DNA of 64,000 nucleotides. Origin: Zoogloea sp. Lineage in GTDB: Bacteria; Pseudomonadota; Gammaproteobacteria; Burkholderiales; Rhodocyclaceae. This document shows, in pieces, positions 1 through 7,680 of this stretch; the stretch's first letter is position 1, and every line of letters begins with the position of its first letter. The stretch lies in contig NZ_JAKLLN010000013.1 in assembly GCF_023150065.1 (NCBI RefSeq), positions 62,001 through 126,000 on the forward strand. The letters run 5' to 3'. Both the position numbers and the translations under genes were made by a program. The notes under the pieces were generated by a model. The model did not search any database. It was not told the DNA's origin and saw only the letters and a list, made by a program, of their open reading frames with translations.

Positions 1-68
1 CCCTGGGATTGCACAGGTGTGCGACGGGGCTATGCTGAGCGCTGACCCCTTTTCAGGAGAGCGACAAC

Positions 69-326
69 ATGCTGCGCACAGGCGATTCACTCCGGTTCAC
101 ACCCGCCGAAGTCGAGGATTTCCGAAAGCTCGGAATCGACTTCGACGGCGTGCGAACGCAGGCCGACGTCGAGGCGGCGATGGCCACATGGACCAACGTG
201 CTCGGCGAGGAACGGCCGGATCTGCTGGAGAAGATCGCCGTGGAAATGGCCAGGGCCAAAGGGGTATTGCCACCCCCACGACTTACTGTCGTTAGCCCCG
301 AACCTGATTCTCCTGAGCAATCCTGA
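69..326 (+). CDS. Hypothetical protein, 85 aa
   Basis: I do not recognise this small soluble protein. The ATG at 69 has a Shine-Dalgarno sequence (AGGAG, 55-59) at good spacing, which supports it as real. The N-terminal half reads like a folded acidic segment (FTPAEVEDFRKLGIDFDGV, then an Asp/Glu-rich helix) and the last 20 residues are Pro/Ser-rich and probably disordered. It has no transmembrane segment and no cysteine. Its 3' end overlaps the converging gene 292-483 by 35 bases. The position in an accessory element suggests a mobile-element housekeeping protein, but no function can be assigned. Confidence 0.6.
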   Translation: MLRTGDSLRFTPAEVEDFRKLGIDFDGVRTQADVEAAMATWTNVLGEERPDLLEKIAVEMARAKGVLPPPRLTVVSPEPDSPEQS

Positions 327-483
327 TCCAGCGGTCGGCGATCCGGTCCAGATAGACCAGATCGTCGGCTTCGATGTCACCCGACTCGCGAAGACGGGCG
401 ATGACTTCCTTGACCAACTGAGGGTCATCCTTGGCGAGTTGGATCGCCATGGCGGCAATGCGCTTGCGGTAAGAGCCGAGCAT
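292..483 (-). CDS. Hypothetical protein, 63 aa
   Basis: A 63-residue soluble, highly charged helical protein of unknown function (starts MLGSYRKRIAAMAIQLAKDD). The ATG at 483 is preceded by a strong AAAGGAG Shine-Dalgarno. A longer in-frame extension exists upstream, but its sequence is low-complexity and it lacks the ribosome site, so I chose the short form. The start lies two bases beyond the stop of the small ORF 486-662, suggesting translational coupling in a two-gene operon. It converges on and overlaps the end of the 69-326 gene. Confidence 0.6.
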   Translation of the reverse strand: MLGSYRKRIAAMAIQLAKDDPQLVKEVIARLRESGDIEADDLVYLDRIADRWIRIAQENQVRG

Positions 484-485
484 GC

Positions 486-662
486 TCAACTCCTTTCGCT
501 GCGCGAGGGAAGAGCGCCACCGGTCGTATCCGCAGAAGACGGCAGGGGACGCAGCAGTGCGGCCACGGGACGCGACTGCACGGTGAGCGGCCGGCTGTGG
601 CCGGAACCGCCCAACAGCACGCAGGTGCGTGCGACGGATCGGGTTGCGATCGATGCGAACAT
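486..662 (-). CDS. Small ORF, 58 aa, upstream partner of the 63-aa gene
   Basis: This short reading frame starts at an ATG (660-662) with a perfect AAGGAG six bases upstream. It ends with a TGA at 486-488, just before the ATG of the next gene (TGAGCATG). The product begins MFASIATRSVARTCVLLGG and is Arg/Ser/Pro-rich, with no obvious domain and only a weakly hydrophobic N-terminus. The excellent ribosome site and the tight junction argue that it is translated, perhaps as a leader that couples translation of the downstream gene. The poor composition argues against a well-folded protein. Upstream lie operator-like repeats at 683-720. Confidence 0.45.
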   Translation of the reverse strand: MFASIATRSVARTCVLLGGSGHSRPLTVQSRPVAALLRPLPSSADTTGGALPSRSERS

Positions 663-682
663 GGTGTTCTCCTTCGTGTAAA

Positions 683-720
683 GGGAACACCCATCCCCAG
701 ACGGGAAACAGTGTTCCCGT
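683..720. promoter_or_regulatory. Operator-like repeats before the 58/63-aa gene pair
   Basis: The block contains GGGAACAC (683-690) matched by GTGTTCCC (711-718). Inside the right part is a perfect interrupted palindrome, ACGGGAA (701-707) to TTCCCGT (714-720). The GGGAA half-sites at 683 and 703 are 20 bp apart, two helical turns. This geometry fits a dimeric repressor site in the 5' region of the minus-strand genes. A possible -35 (TTGACC, complement of 743-748) lies further upstream, but no good -10 accompanies it. It could also simply form an mRNA hairpin. Confidence 0.4.
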
Positions 721-904
721 TCGGGTTTGCTCGACCTAGGAGGGTCAAGCGGCTCGGTGGCGGCACCTTGCGGTGCGCTGGGTAGATGGCGCTCTTGCGA
801 ACTCAGGCCGACTCATGCGGTGAAGCAGAGGCTCGCGAATCGGGGGAGCCGATTCGGATGACACGCATTCGGCAAGCCGGACGCTGGGCATGAAGCCTGC
901 TACT

Positions 905-990
905 GAGCCGATCACCGAAGTGATCGACAAGCCAGGAAAACCTGGTGTCAAGAGGCGGGTAACGACCGCGACGCCAGCCAAAGCTGGACT
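905..990 (+). ncRNA. Duplicated structured element, copy A
   Basis: Hairpin CGATCAC-CGAA-GTGATCG (909-926) and hairpin CCAGG-AAAA-CCTGG (932-945) are followed by the core AAGAGGCGGGTAACGACCGC (950-969) plus GACGCC (970-975). Then comes hairpin CCAGC-CAAA-GCTGG (974-987). The same core with one substitution recurs at 20028-20053, again between two hairpins of different sequence. Conserved core with covarying stems is the signature of a structured RNA or single-stranded DNA element. The strand is assumed. It may belong to the RNA-like motifs reported near replication genes of mobile elements (such as STAXI), which I cannot verify here. Confidence 0.5.
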
Positions 991-1013
991 TCAAACCACC
1001 CGCGACGGACGGT

Positions 1014-1075
1014 GTTGAAGGCTGCGCGGACACGATGTCCGCAAGAAGCACGGCCAGTGTGGTCCGATCTTCAAC
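1014..1075. other. Predicted three-way-junction fold
   Basis: GTTGAAG (1014-1020) pairs perfectly with CTTCAAC (1069-1075). It encloses a 7-bp stem GCGGACA/TGTCCGC with a CGA loop (1026-1042) and a 5-bp stem GGCCA/TGGTC with a GTG loop (1052-1064). The last stem includes one G-T/G-U pair. All three helices are nested and compatible, giving a compact junction of 62 nt. It lies 24 nt after the duplicated structured element and may be part of the same RNA or origin. No ORF explains it. Confidence 0.45.
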
Positions 1076-1332
1076 GGGACACAAAGGTACTCCGACCCTC
1101 GCCATCCCCACATGATCCATATGGCGACTCTTGCGTGTTGCGCCTTGGCAGTTGACAGGACGCTCCGCTCCCAGTGGCAAGAACCAAGCTGCATTCTGGG
1201 CTTGGGACTCGCCGCTGAGATGCTAGGTGGGCCACTGCGTGTTGCACTTTTTTTGTGCACGTGGGCTTCGTAGGTAGGCAGCCCCGGAGCTTACTCGGGT
1301 CGATCTCCTACACAGCGGAGTTTTCCCCATGG

Positions 1333-1355
1333 TTGTCCACAGAAATTGTGGGTAA
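1333..1355. promoter_or_regulatory. Two facing DnaA-box-like 9-mers
   Basis: TTGTCCACA (1333-1341) and TGTGGGTAA (1347-1355) each match the DnaA consensus TTATCCACA, or its complement, at 8 of 9 positions. They face each other with a 5-bp gap. They follow a run of hairpins and precede a GGTCAC/GTGACC inverted repeat. That is consistent with an element replication origin or a DnaA-responsive site. Single 8/9 matches are common by chance; the paired inverted arrangement is what makes this worth noting. Confidence 0.35.
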
Positions 1356-1372
1356 GTTGGGGCATCAAGGGG

Positions 1373-1522
1373 TCACTGCATATCTGCGGTGACCCGAACG
1401 ATACAGGTCTTGCCGCGACGCTGAGCTTCGGGCAAGGCTCCATCATCTCGGGGCAGTACAACCGCCAACAGATCCTCGCGAGTGCGCTGGTTGACTAAAC
1501 ACCGTTGCCGCTCACCCGTCAT
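1373..1522 (-). CDS. Possible small protein, 49 aa
   Basis: A 49-codon frame starting MTGERQRCLVNQRTREDL and ending VRVTADMQ has a balanced amino-acid composition unlike the surrounding Arg/Pro-rich frames. The proposed ATG at 1522 has no convincing Shine-Dalgarno, and the stop overlaps a GGTCAC/GTGACC inverted repeat. It may be a real small gene facing the DUF2325 gene, or chance. No family is recognised. Confidence 0.22.
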   Translation of the reverse strand: MTGERQRCLVNQRTREDLLAVVLPRDDGALPEAQRRGKTCIVRVTADMQ

Positions 1523-1578
1523 TCCAGACAAGGCCCCACATGCGGGCACGGGTTTCCTTTGCGCGTGGAGATAAAGGC

Positions 1579-2253
1579 ATGGCGAGTTTGGTGCGTGAGC
1601 TCGATCGCAAGCCAGCACGATCGGAGTTGGCAGTACTGGTGTCCCAGTATGGCAAGGTGCAGGAGCGCTGCAGCAACGTGATTGCCAAGCAGGCGGCGCT
1701 GATCGACGCCTTACAAGCCGAGCAGATGCGCTTGCGTGCGGAGTTGGTGATTCGCGTGACGGCTTTGCAGTTCGAGCGTGAGGGCCGTGCTCGCCTCGAA
1801 GCCTTGGTTCCGGGGCTGCCACGCCGGGCGTTACTCGCGCGCCAGATCGACCACTTGAAGGAGCGCATTGAGGTGCTGCTGCGAGAACGAACCCGCTGGC
1901 GATGGGGGAGTGATTCTCGGCATGTGGTGTGCATGCCGTCTTCGCCGGTCGCCGAGTCCCCGAGAGGCGATTGCGCTCACGGGATAGGCGAAGCCTGCCC
2001 TCGTGTCCTCCAGGATGTGGTCACGATCACGCCGGAGAGACCGGACGCGTCTGGCATGGACACCAGCCTGCAGGAGACAGAGCTTGTGATCTGTCGCACC
2101 GGCTGTATCAGCCAAGGTGATTATTGGCGCGTGCAGGATCAATGTCGTCGAACCGGTAAGCCCTGCATCCTGATCGACGAACACAAAGCCATTCACGCGA
2201 TGCGTCAGGGCGACGGCATCGTGGTCCAGGCCTGTCCGGTGCGCAGTCTGTGA
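1579..2253 (+). CDS. Coiled-coil DUF2325-like protein
   Basis: A 224-residue protein of unknown function. The N-terminal half (about 1-115) is predominantly helical and charged, with heptad-like leucines, and looks like a coiled coil. The C-terminal part holds the block LVICRTGCISQGDYWRVQD followed by CRRTGKPCILID. This resembles the DUF2325 domain, with its small alpha/beta fold and conserved Cys and Gly. I chose the ATG at 1579 because GGAG lies eight bases upstream; an in-frame ATG at 1540 is possible. Proteins of this type recur in proteobacterial mobile elements, but their role is not established. It lies next to the hairpin-rich region. Confidence 0.6.
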   Translation: MASLVRELDRKPARSELAVLVSQYGKVQERCSNVIAKQAALIDALQAEQMRLRAELVIRVTALQFEREGRARLEALVPGLPRRALLARQIDHLKERIEVLLRERTRWRWGSDSRHVVCMPSSPVAESPRGDCAHGIGEACPRVLQDVVTITPERPDASGMDTSLQETELVICRTGCISQGDYWRVQDQCRRTGKPCILIDEHKAIHAMRQGDGIVVQACPVRSL

Positions 2254-2325
2254 TCGGCTGACCCTGCGAAGCGACGGCTTCGGTAATGAGCCACCGGTTT
2301 CTTGATTTGTCCGAGGTATGACGCC

Positions 2326-2927
2326 ATGAAGATCCCCTACAGCATCAACCCTGGACGGCATCGTGCGTTGGAATTCCTGCTGTCTCGCTATTCGCCGTGG
2401 CCGTTGGCGGCGCCGGTACCCAGCGACGAGGAACTGCCCTGGTCTTCGCCGCCGCACTTCGCGCGGCTGATCATGGTCGCCTGCAGCCCTGGCGCTTCGC
2501 ACTGGTGCGCGAGAACGCGCTGGCTGCGCTTGGTGAGGCCTACGCGGAGGTCGCCTTGACGATGGGCCAGGATGTCGCCCCGGAACGCGCACGCGCCAAG
2601 GCGCTAGCCTCCCCCATGGTCATCGCCGTGGCGGCGAGGCTGGATGGGCAAAGCAAGATCCCTGAGCACGAGCAACTGCTGTCAGCCGGCGCGGCCGCGA
2701 TGAACATGCTCAATGCGCTGCACATGATGGGTTACGGGGGATTTTGGAAATCGCCGCCGGGTGGCCCCGAAGGGCCTCTGCGGTCTCTGATGGGGTTCGG
2801 GCGCACCGAGCGGATCGTCGCGATGATCCATGTCGGAACCGCCAAGGGCGAGAGCCGTGACCCAACGAGAGCAGACCCTTCAGGCTTTGTTTCCGAGTGC
2901 CAGGGTGCCGAGGCGCACGTGCTCTAG
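2326..2927 (+). pseudogene. Nitroreductase-family protein (YdjA-like), frameshifted
   Basis: Two overlapping frames join into one nitroreductase of about 200 residues. The first, from ATG 2326 behind GAGG, carries LLSRYSPWPLAAPVPSDEEL. The second continues with the FMN-binding signature LRAADHGRLQPWRF, then a helical domain and the C-terminal IVAMIHVGTAKG strand. The frame changes near 2433-2445, consistent with loss of one base in a C-rich run. The intact family reduces nitro groups or quinones using FMN and NAD(P)H. The extreme C-terminus overlaps the convergent gene at 2880, suggesting that the original stop is also lost. A sequencing error is the alternative explanation. Confidence 0.7.
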
Positions 2928-3650
2928 AAGCCGCTCCCGCTGGGCTTGAACGAGGCAGTAGCCCATTGTGGCGTCGTACAGCGCGAGGGCGATCTGCAGC
3001 GAATGCCGGATGTCGGTTTCCCGGGCCGTACGGCCGAATTTGCATTGCAGCGCGAATTGGTTTTCCGGGTCGGTCTCATTCGCGAAATAGAGTTCGAGCG
3101 CTTCGAAGGGCGACACGTAGTCGGCTGCCTCGATGTTCTTGAAGGGGCAGGAAGTGAAGAGTGAGGCGCCGGAGCGCGTGACGAGCATCTCGACGAGGTG
3201 ACGATGGTCGCGCAGCAAGCTGGCGAAGCCGGCGCGTTCGTGTGCGCCCCAGACCTCGAAGTCCAAGGCGATGAACGGAGGCGTGGCGCTGTCCTTCTCG
3301 GCGAAGCCTCGGCACACCGAAAGAGACACTGCCAAGCCCGTGGCGTCGAAGCCTCGTGGGTTCTCGGGGCGGGGCAGAGGGCGATTCGACTTGGTGTAGT
3401 AGCTGTTCGTGGGCCGCAGGCGGAATTCCGCGACCGAGACGGTGGGCTTGTCTCGTTGGAGAACCTCCTGCTTGGACTCGCTCAGAACGCGGCGCGTGAG
3501 ATCGGACGGCAGCGAAGTCAGGAGTTCGTTCGCAAGCGTATGGATCTGTTCGGCGAACTCGGCTGTGACGCAGGCCCAGCGTTGTTCGTCGTCGGTGTAG
3601 GAGCGGAATGGCAGGGTCTCTGCCATGTATTCCAGGATCTGAGCGAACAT
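2880..3650 (-). CDS. Hypothetical protein, 256 aa
   Basis: A full-length, well-composed protein that I cannot assign. It has a helical N-terminus (FAQILEYMAETLPFRSYTDD), a central region with mixed alpha/beta character, and a segment VLSESKQEVLQRDKPTVSVA. Cysteines are scattered without a metal motif. There is no signal peptide or membrane span. The ATG at 3650 lacks a clear Shine-Dalgarno; the ATG eight codons downstream is an alternative. The 3' end overlaps the tail of the broken nitroreductase. It faces away from dinG, leaving about 200 bp of divergent intergenic DNA. Confidence 0.55.
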   Translation of the reverse strand: MFAQILEYMAETLPFRSYTDDEQRWACVTAEFAEQIHTLANELLTSLPSDLTRRVLSESKQEVLQRDKPTVSVAEFRLRPTNSYYTKSNRPLPRPENPRGFDATGLAVSLSVCRGFAEKDSATPPFIALDFEVWGAHERAGFASLLRDHRHLVEMLVTRSGASLFTSCPFKNIEAADYVSPFEALELYFANETDPENQFALQCKFGRTARETDIRHSLQIALALYDATMGYCLVQAQRERLLEHVRLGTLALGNKA

Positions 3651-3853
3651 AGGGCTGCCAACAATAACGGTTGAAATTCATCCTCGCCCATTGGCGAATC
3701 ACCCTGGCCGTATGGCCTCACGGTGGTGGCCAGCCTAAGGGGTTCATGGCGATGGGGTGGGCGACCAAAGCAGTCATGGTACCGAGTAGACGGCCCAAGC
3801 GCACGCCGAGGCATCGCCCTTGAAAACCCCTCGGACCAACGGATGCTGGTCCC

Positions 3854-5994
3854 ATGCTTACCGAGAAAGAAAGGACCCTGATGCGACGCTGCCTTGACGC
3901 CGTTCGTCAGGGCATGCCGGGCTTCACGTCGCGCCAGCCGCAACTGCGGATGATGGCCACGGCGGCGCACGCGCTCGCCGCCATCGGTGATCCCGCCGCA
4001 CGGGAGGAGGGCGCACACCTCGCGGTGATCGAGGCCGGCACTGGGACGGGTAAGACCTTGGGCTACCTGCTGCCAGCGCTGGTGCTGGCCCACCTGCGCG
4101 GCAAGCACCTGGTGGTCGCTTCCTCGACCGTCGCGCTGCAGGAGCAACTGCTGCACAAGGACGTGCCCGCGCTGCGCCAGTGCCTGCCGTTCGAGGTGCC
4201 CTGCGTGGTGGCCAAGGGGCGCGCACGCTACGTCTGCCCGATGCGCCTGGAGAGCGGCGAGCGCACCGGCGCCGCACTGCCCGATGATCCGGACGCGGCC
4301 ACGCAGGACGACACGCCGGCTGCCCGCCCCAGCGGCGTGCGGCTGCTCGGACGGCTGGCGGACGCCTTTGCCAAGGGCACCTGGTCCGGCGATCGGGATG
4401 CCTGGCCGAGCGCCATCCCCGACGCCGACTGGCTCGCGGTGAGCACCGACCGGCAGGGCTGCCTCGGCGGCAAGTGCGCCCAGTTCAAGCGCTGCCCCTT
4501 TTACCTCGCGCGCCAGGAGATGAAGGACGCCGACCTCATCGTTGCCAACCACGACCTGCTGCTGGCGGCGGCGGACATGGAGCCCGGCGCGGTGCTTCCC
4601 GACCTTGCTGACACGATGCTGGTGCTCGACGAAGCCCACGGCCTGCCGGCCAAGGTGGTCGAACACTGCGCCGCACGCCATTCGCTCAAGGGCGCCCAGG
4701 TCTGGATCGAACGGGCGGCGGCGCTCGCCGAGGACGCGGCCGCGGCCCTGCGCCTGGATGTGGCGCTGACCCAGGCGGTGGCGGCCGCGTCGCTGGCGCT
4801 CGACGAGCGGATGGATGAACTGCACGCGGCGGTGGGCGAGCACTGCCGCTTCGAGGCCCAGGCGACCGTCTGGCGCTTTCCTCACGGCATCCTGCCGGAC
4901 CGTTGGCGGGAGATCGGCGCCGGGCTGGCCCAGGCCGCGGCGGCGATGACGCAGGTGCTGCAGGCCGTGCGCGAGGCGATGCTGGCGGCGGCCGGTGATC
5001 GCCCGGCCCAGGTCCAGACGCACCTGTCCGGGCTGGGGTTCTACCTCGCCAAGCTCGCCCACGTCGAGCAGACCTGGGCCTGGATACTGCGCAAGGACGC
5101 AGCCCAGGCCTTGCCCACGGCCCGTTGGGTCGAGCGTCACGCCGGCGCCGCGCACGCGCAGGACTACCTGGTCTGCGCGGCACCGATCGGCGGCGGCGAG
5201 AAACTGCGCGCCCTCCTGTGGAATCGTGTAGGTGCTGCGGTGCTGACCTCGGCGACGCTGCGGGCCTGCGGCCGGTTCGAGCCCTTCCTGGAGGAAAGCG
5301 GCCTGTCCGCCTACCCGGCGCTGCATCGGCTCGACGTGCCGTCCCCGTTCGACTACGCCCGTCGGGCCACGCTGCACATCCCGCGCGTGCGGGCACATCC
5401 GCGGGACGCTGCGGCGCACACGGCCGAAGTGACCGAGCGCCTGCCGGCGCTGCTGGCCTGCGACCTCGGCGCGCTGGTGCTGTTCGCCTCGGGCCGCCAG
5501 ATGCGGGAGGTCTACGACGGGCTGCCCGAGGCCTTCCGCGCACGCGTGCTCATGCAGGGGCAGGTGTCGCGGCAGGAACTGATCGCCCGCCACAAACAGC
5601 GCGTCGACCAGGACGAGCCGTCCGTCCTGTTCGGCCTGGCGAGCCTCGCCGAGGGTGTCGATCTGCCGGGCGACTACTGTACGCACGTCGTCATCGCAAG
5701 CTGCCGTTCGCGGTACCCAGCAGCCCGATGGAGCAGGCCCGGCGCGAGTGGGTCGAACGGCAGGGGCGTTCGGCCTTCATGACGCTCAGTGTGCCCGAGG
5801 TCGGCATCCGGCTCGCGCAGGCCGTCGGCAGGCTGCTGCGCACCGATGAGGACAGCGGGACCGTGACCGTGTTCGATCCACGCCTTGGGAGCACGCATTG
5901 GGGTCGCCAGCTGCTGCGCGGACTGCCGCCATTTCGGATGGTGGTCGGGGAGACGCAGCCAACTCGGCGTCTTGTCTCGACGCCGATGGCCTGA
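3854..5994 (+). pseudogene. dinG: DinG-family ATP-dependent helicase, frameshifted
   Basis: The joined frames give about 713 residues, the usual length of DinG. The first frame (from ATG 3854) has Walker A EAGTGTGKT near residue 60, the iron-sulphur region with cysteines in YVCPMRL and CLGGKCAQFKRCPFY, the VANHDLLLA motif, the DEAH box VLDEAHGL, and GLASLAEGVDLPGDY. The frame breaks at about 5697 (ATCGCAAGCTG, where one A appears missing). The other frame resumes with KLPFAVPSSP and the helicase motif VI region RLAQAVGRLLRTDED. DinG enzymes are superfamily 2, 5'-3' helicases that unwind R-loops and other structures. The gene is inactive if the deletion is real; only the last 100 residues would be lost, but they include motif VI. 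Confidence 0.85.
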
Positions 5995-6138
5995 ATCCTA
6001 CGGCTCTTGCTGTACGCTGCGTGACAGGTCCGGTACCGTTTGTTGCGCCAGCCCTTTCGCTCGCAGGCTTGCGCGGGGTTGTGGCAGCGTAAGTCGTTGA
6101 CCTCCATGCTGGCCTTTGGGCAAGAGGCCGGGCGAGGG

Positions 6139-6447
6139 TCAACTGAGGTGCGAGTCCAGGACGCTCAGTGACGGCTGAGGTAGTTCGACGGCGACGCGGC
6201 TCAGCGTTTCGATCTCGCCATTCAACCAGCGCAACTCACCGGCATCGTCCTTGAGATGCAACTGGCCCTCTTCGAAGTCGAGGGCACCGCGCCCCGGCCG
6301 CAGTTGGAGTGTCGTGACGTGCCGCTCCGCGATCCAGACCCACTCGTTCCCCCGCGTCTCGCAGCGGTCACGCGTTCGGGATATCTCGGCGAGGTGGCCA
6401 CGTGGCGATTTGAAGAGTTTCAGGACGGTGTAGGACGGCGAGGACAT
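6139..6447 (-). CDS. Hypothetical protein, 102 aa
   Basis: A small protein of unknown function (MSSPSYTVLKLFKSPRGHL...). The pattern of alternating hydrophobic residues (WVWIAERHVTTLQLRPG, then GALDFEEGQLHLKDD) suggests a mainly beta fold. No membrane segment or metal motif is seen. There is no good Shine-Dalgarno before the ATG at 6447. It is the first of three minus-strand accessory genes (6139-8673) and lies downstream of the SMEK-like gene with about 170 bp between. It could be cargo or a remnant. Confidence 0.4.
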   Translation of the reverse strand: MSSPSYTVLKLFKSPRGHLAEISRTRDRCETRGNEWVWIAERHVTTLQLRPGRGALDFEEGQLHLKDDAGELRWLNGEIETLSRVAVELPQPSLSVLDSHLS

Positions 6448-6613
6448 CAGGACAGCAAAGCAGACGAACGGTGAAAAATTCCCCTACCTTATCACTCGAC
6501 ATCGCCCAGTCCAAAAGACCGTTCCCGCTGCATGTCGATGAGATTCGCGATGAAGCGCAGTGTGTCGGTGCCGCGTGGCACTCAGGCAAACAGGCTTGCC
6601 GCGAAGAGGTGCT

Positions 6614-7654
6614 TCAGAACACGGACAGATCGGCCGTGCCGATCACTTTCCGCAAGTCGAGTTGCTTCGCTTTGACGAAATCCAGGAACTGAGCGGCCAG
6701 GTCGTCGCTGTCGAACGTGATGCGCATGCCAATCTCAGGCGGTCCGTAGTTGTAGGGGTCTTCGCCGTCAATGCTGACGAATCCGGCATGTTCAAGGATG
6801 TCCAGTTCTCCCTTGAGGTCTGCGCCCCGATACTCGCGTTCCACCTTGCTGTAAAGCGCATGTGCCCATGCATCCTGGAACCGGCGGGATTTCCCCGTCT
6901 CTTTGCGCTCATAAAGCATGACCAGGAACTCTCGGGTGATCCTTGGCAGTCGCGAGAGGCGTTTCCCAAGCTTCTGAAGCGCCTGACGGATCTCCTTGGT
7001 CTCCTTGTCATTCAACTCGGCACCGACTTCATCGCGCAGGTAGTCGATGAAGGCGTCGCCGTTGCCCACCTTGGGCGTAATCCGAGCCTCCCATCGGTCG
7101 TACCCCGAGGTGGGGTACTTCCCTTCCTCGTTGGGGACTTCAAGCTCGACCTTCAGGCGCGCAACCTCGGTCCGGATCAGTTGGTGCAGTTTCTGCAGCG
7201 CGTCGATTGGCAGGCCCACCGTCTTGCGCGCCAGATCATCCATATCCCAGATGTTGCCGGCACCAAAGTGATGTGGGGCGCACAGTGTGGGGTCCAGTGT
7301 GTAGGAGCCTTGCTTTCTGCCAACCACCAGTACGACGATGTTGGTGAACTTGGCGGCTTGGGCGCCCGTGATCTTCTCCAGCGTCGAGTGCACCTTGGCC
7401 GCGTCCGCCCGTGATGTCACCTGAATCCCGAGCTTGAGGTTTTCGTCCCCAAGATCCAGCCCAGGTTCATTGGAGCGCTCCTGGTTGAGGTTGTGCAGAT
7501 GGCTGCCAAGAAGAACGTTCAGGATGTCCCGGAAGAAGTTCTCGGCATAGACCGTCAGATCCGTCAGGCCCAGCCTGTTGCGCATCGCTACCTGCTGTGC
7601 GACGGTGCTGAGTTCGTCAATGATCTCGCCAATGTAGTGGCCGCGTGTAATCAC
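6614..7654 (-). CDS. SMEK-domain-like protein
   Basis: A 346-residue protein whose first 95 residues fit the SMEK domain pattern. It opens MITRGHYIGEIIDEL, then NRLGLTDLTVYAENFFRDILN (Glu38), then SNEPGLDLGD (Asp67, Asp70) and LKLGIQVTSRA. The D...(I/L)QVTS arrangement resembles a restriction-endonuclease-like core, and such domains are found in bacterial defence and conflict proteins. Residues about 190-346 form a separate helical/winged region (AGFVSIDGEDPYNYG). It is cytosolic by sequence. It is followed on the same strand by the 102-aa gene and preceded by the Cys-motif gene 7681-8673, 26 bp away. A nuclease role is inference; the domain call is from memory of the consensus. Confidence 0.6.
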   Translation of the reverse strand: MITRGHYIGEIIDELSTVAQQVAMRNRLGLTDLTVYAENFFRDILNVLLGSHLHNLNQERSNEPGLDLGDENLKLGIQVTSRADAAKVHSTLEKITGAQAAKFTNIVVLVVGRKQGSYTLDPTLCAPHHFGAGNIWDMDDLARKTVGLPIDALQKLHQLIRTEVARLKVELEVPNEEGKYPTSGYDRWEARITPKVGNGDAFIDYLRDEVGAELNDKETKEIRQALQKLGKRLSRLPRITREFLVMLYERKETGKSRRFQDAWAHALYSKVEREYRGADLKGELDILEHAGFVSIDGEDPYNYGPPEIGMRITFDSDDLAAQFLDFVKAKQLDLRKVIGTADLSVF

Positions 7655-7680
7655 GGGATTCCTTTGTCGTTGTGTGGCGC

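Larger units (their letters stand above)
663..1578. other. Hairpin-rich non-coding region A
   Basis: Apart from the 49-codon candidate listed separately, I see no convincing gene in these 900 bases. It is dense in short perfect stems: GCACC/GGTGC at 763-776, CGAATCGG/CCGATTCG at 836-856, the duplicated structured element at 905-990, a three-way-junction fold at 1014-1075, a long stem CAGTGGC/GCCACTG at 1172-1237 enclosing CCAAGC/GCTTGG (1184-1205), TGCAC-T7-GTGCA at 1243-1259, and GGTCAC/GTGACC at 1371-1394. Two DnaA-box-like 9-mers lie at 1333-1355. Such a region may be a replication or transfer origin, a structured RNA, or both. Confidence 0.55.

Noticed and set aside
5690-5705. Programmed ribosomal frameshift in dinG
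   Set aside because: No slippery heptamer or downstream pseudoknot is apparent, and DinG proteins are not known to use frameshifting; a deletion or sequencing error is simpler.
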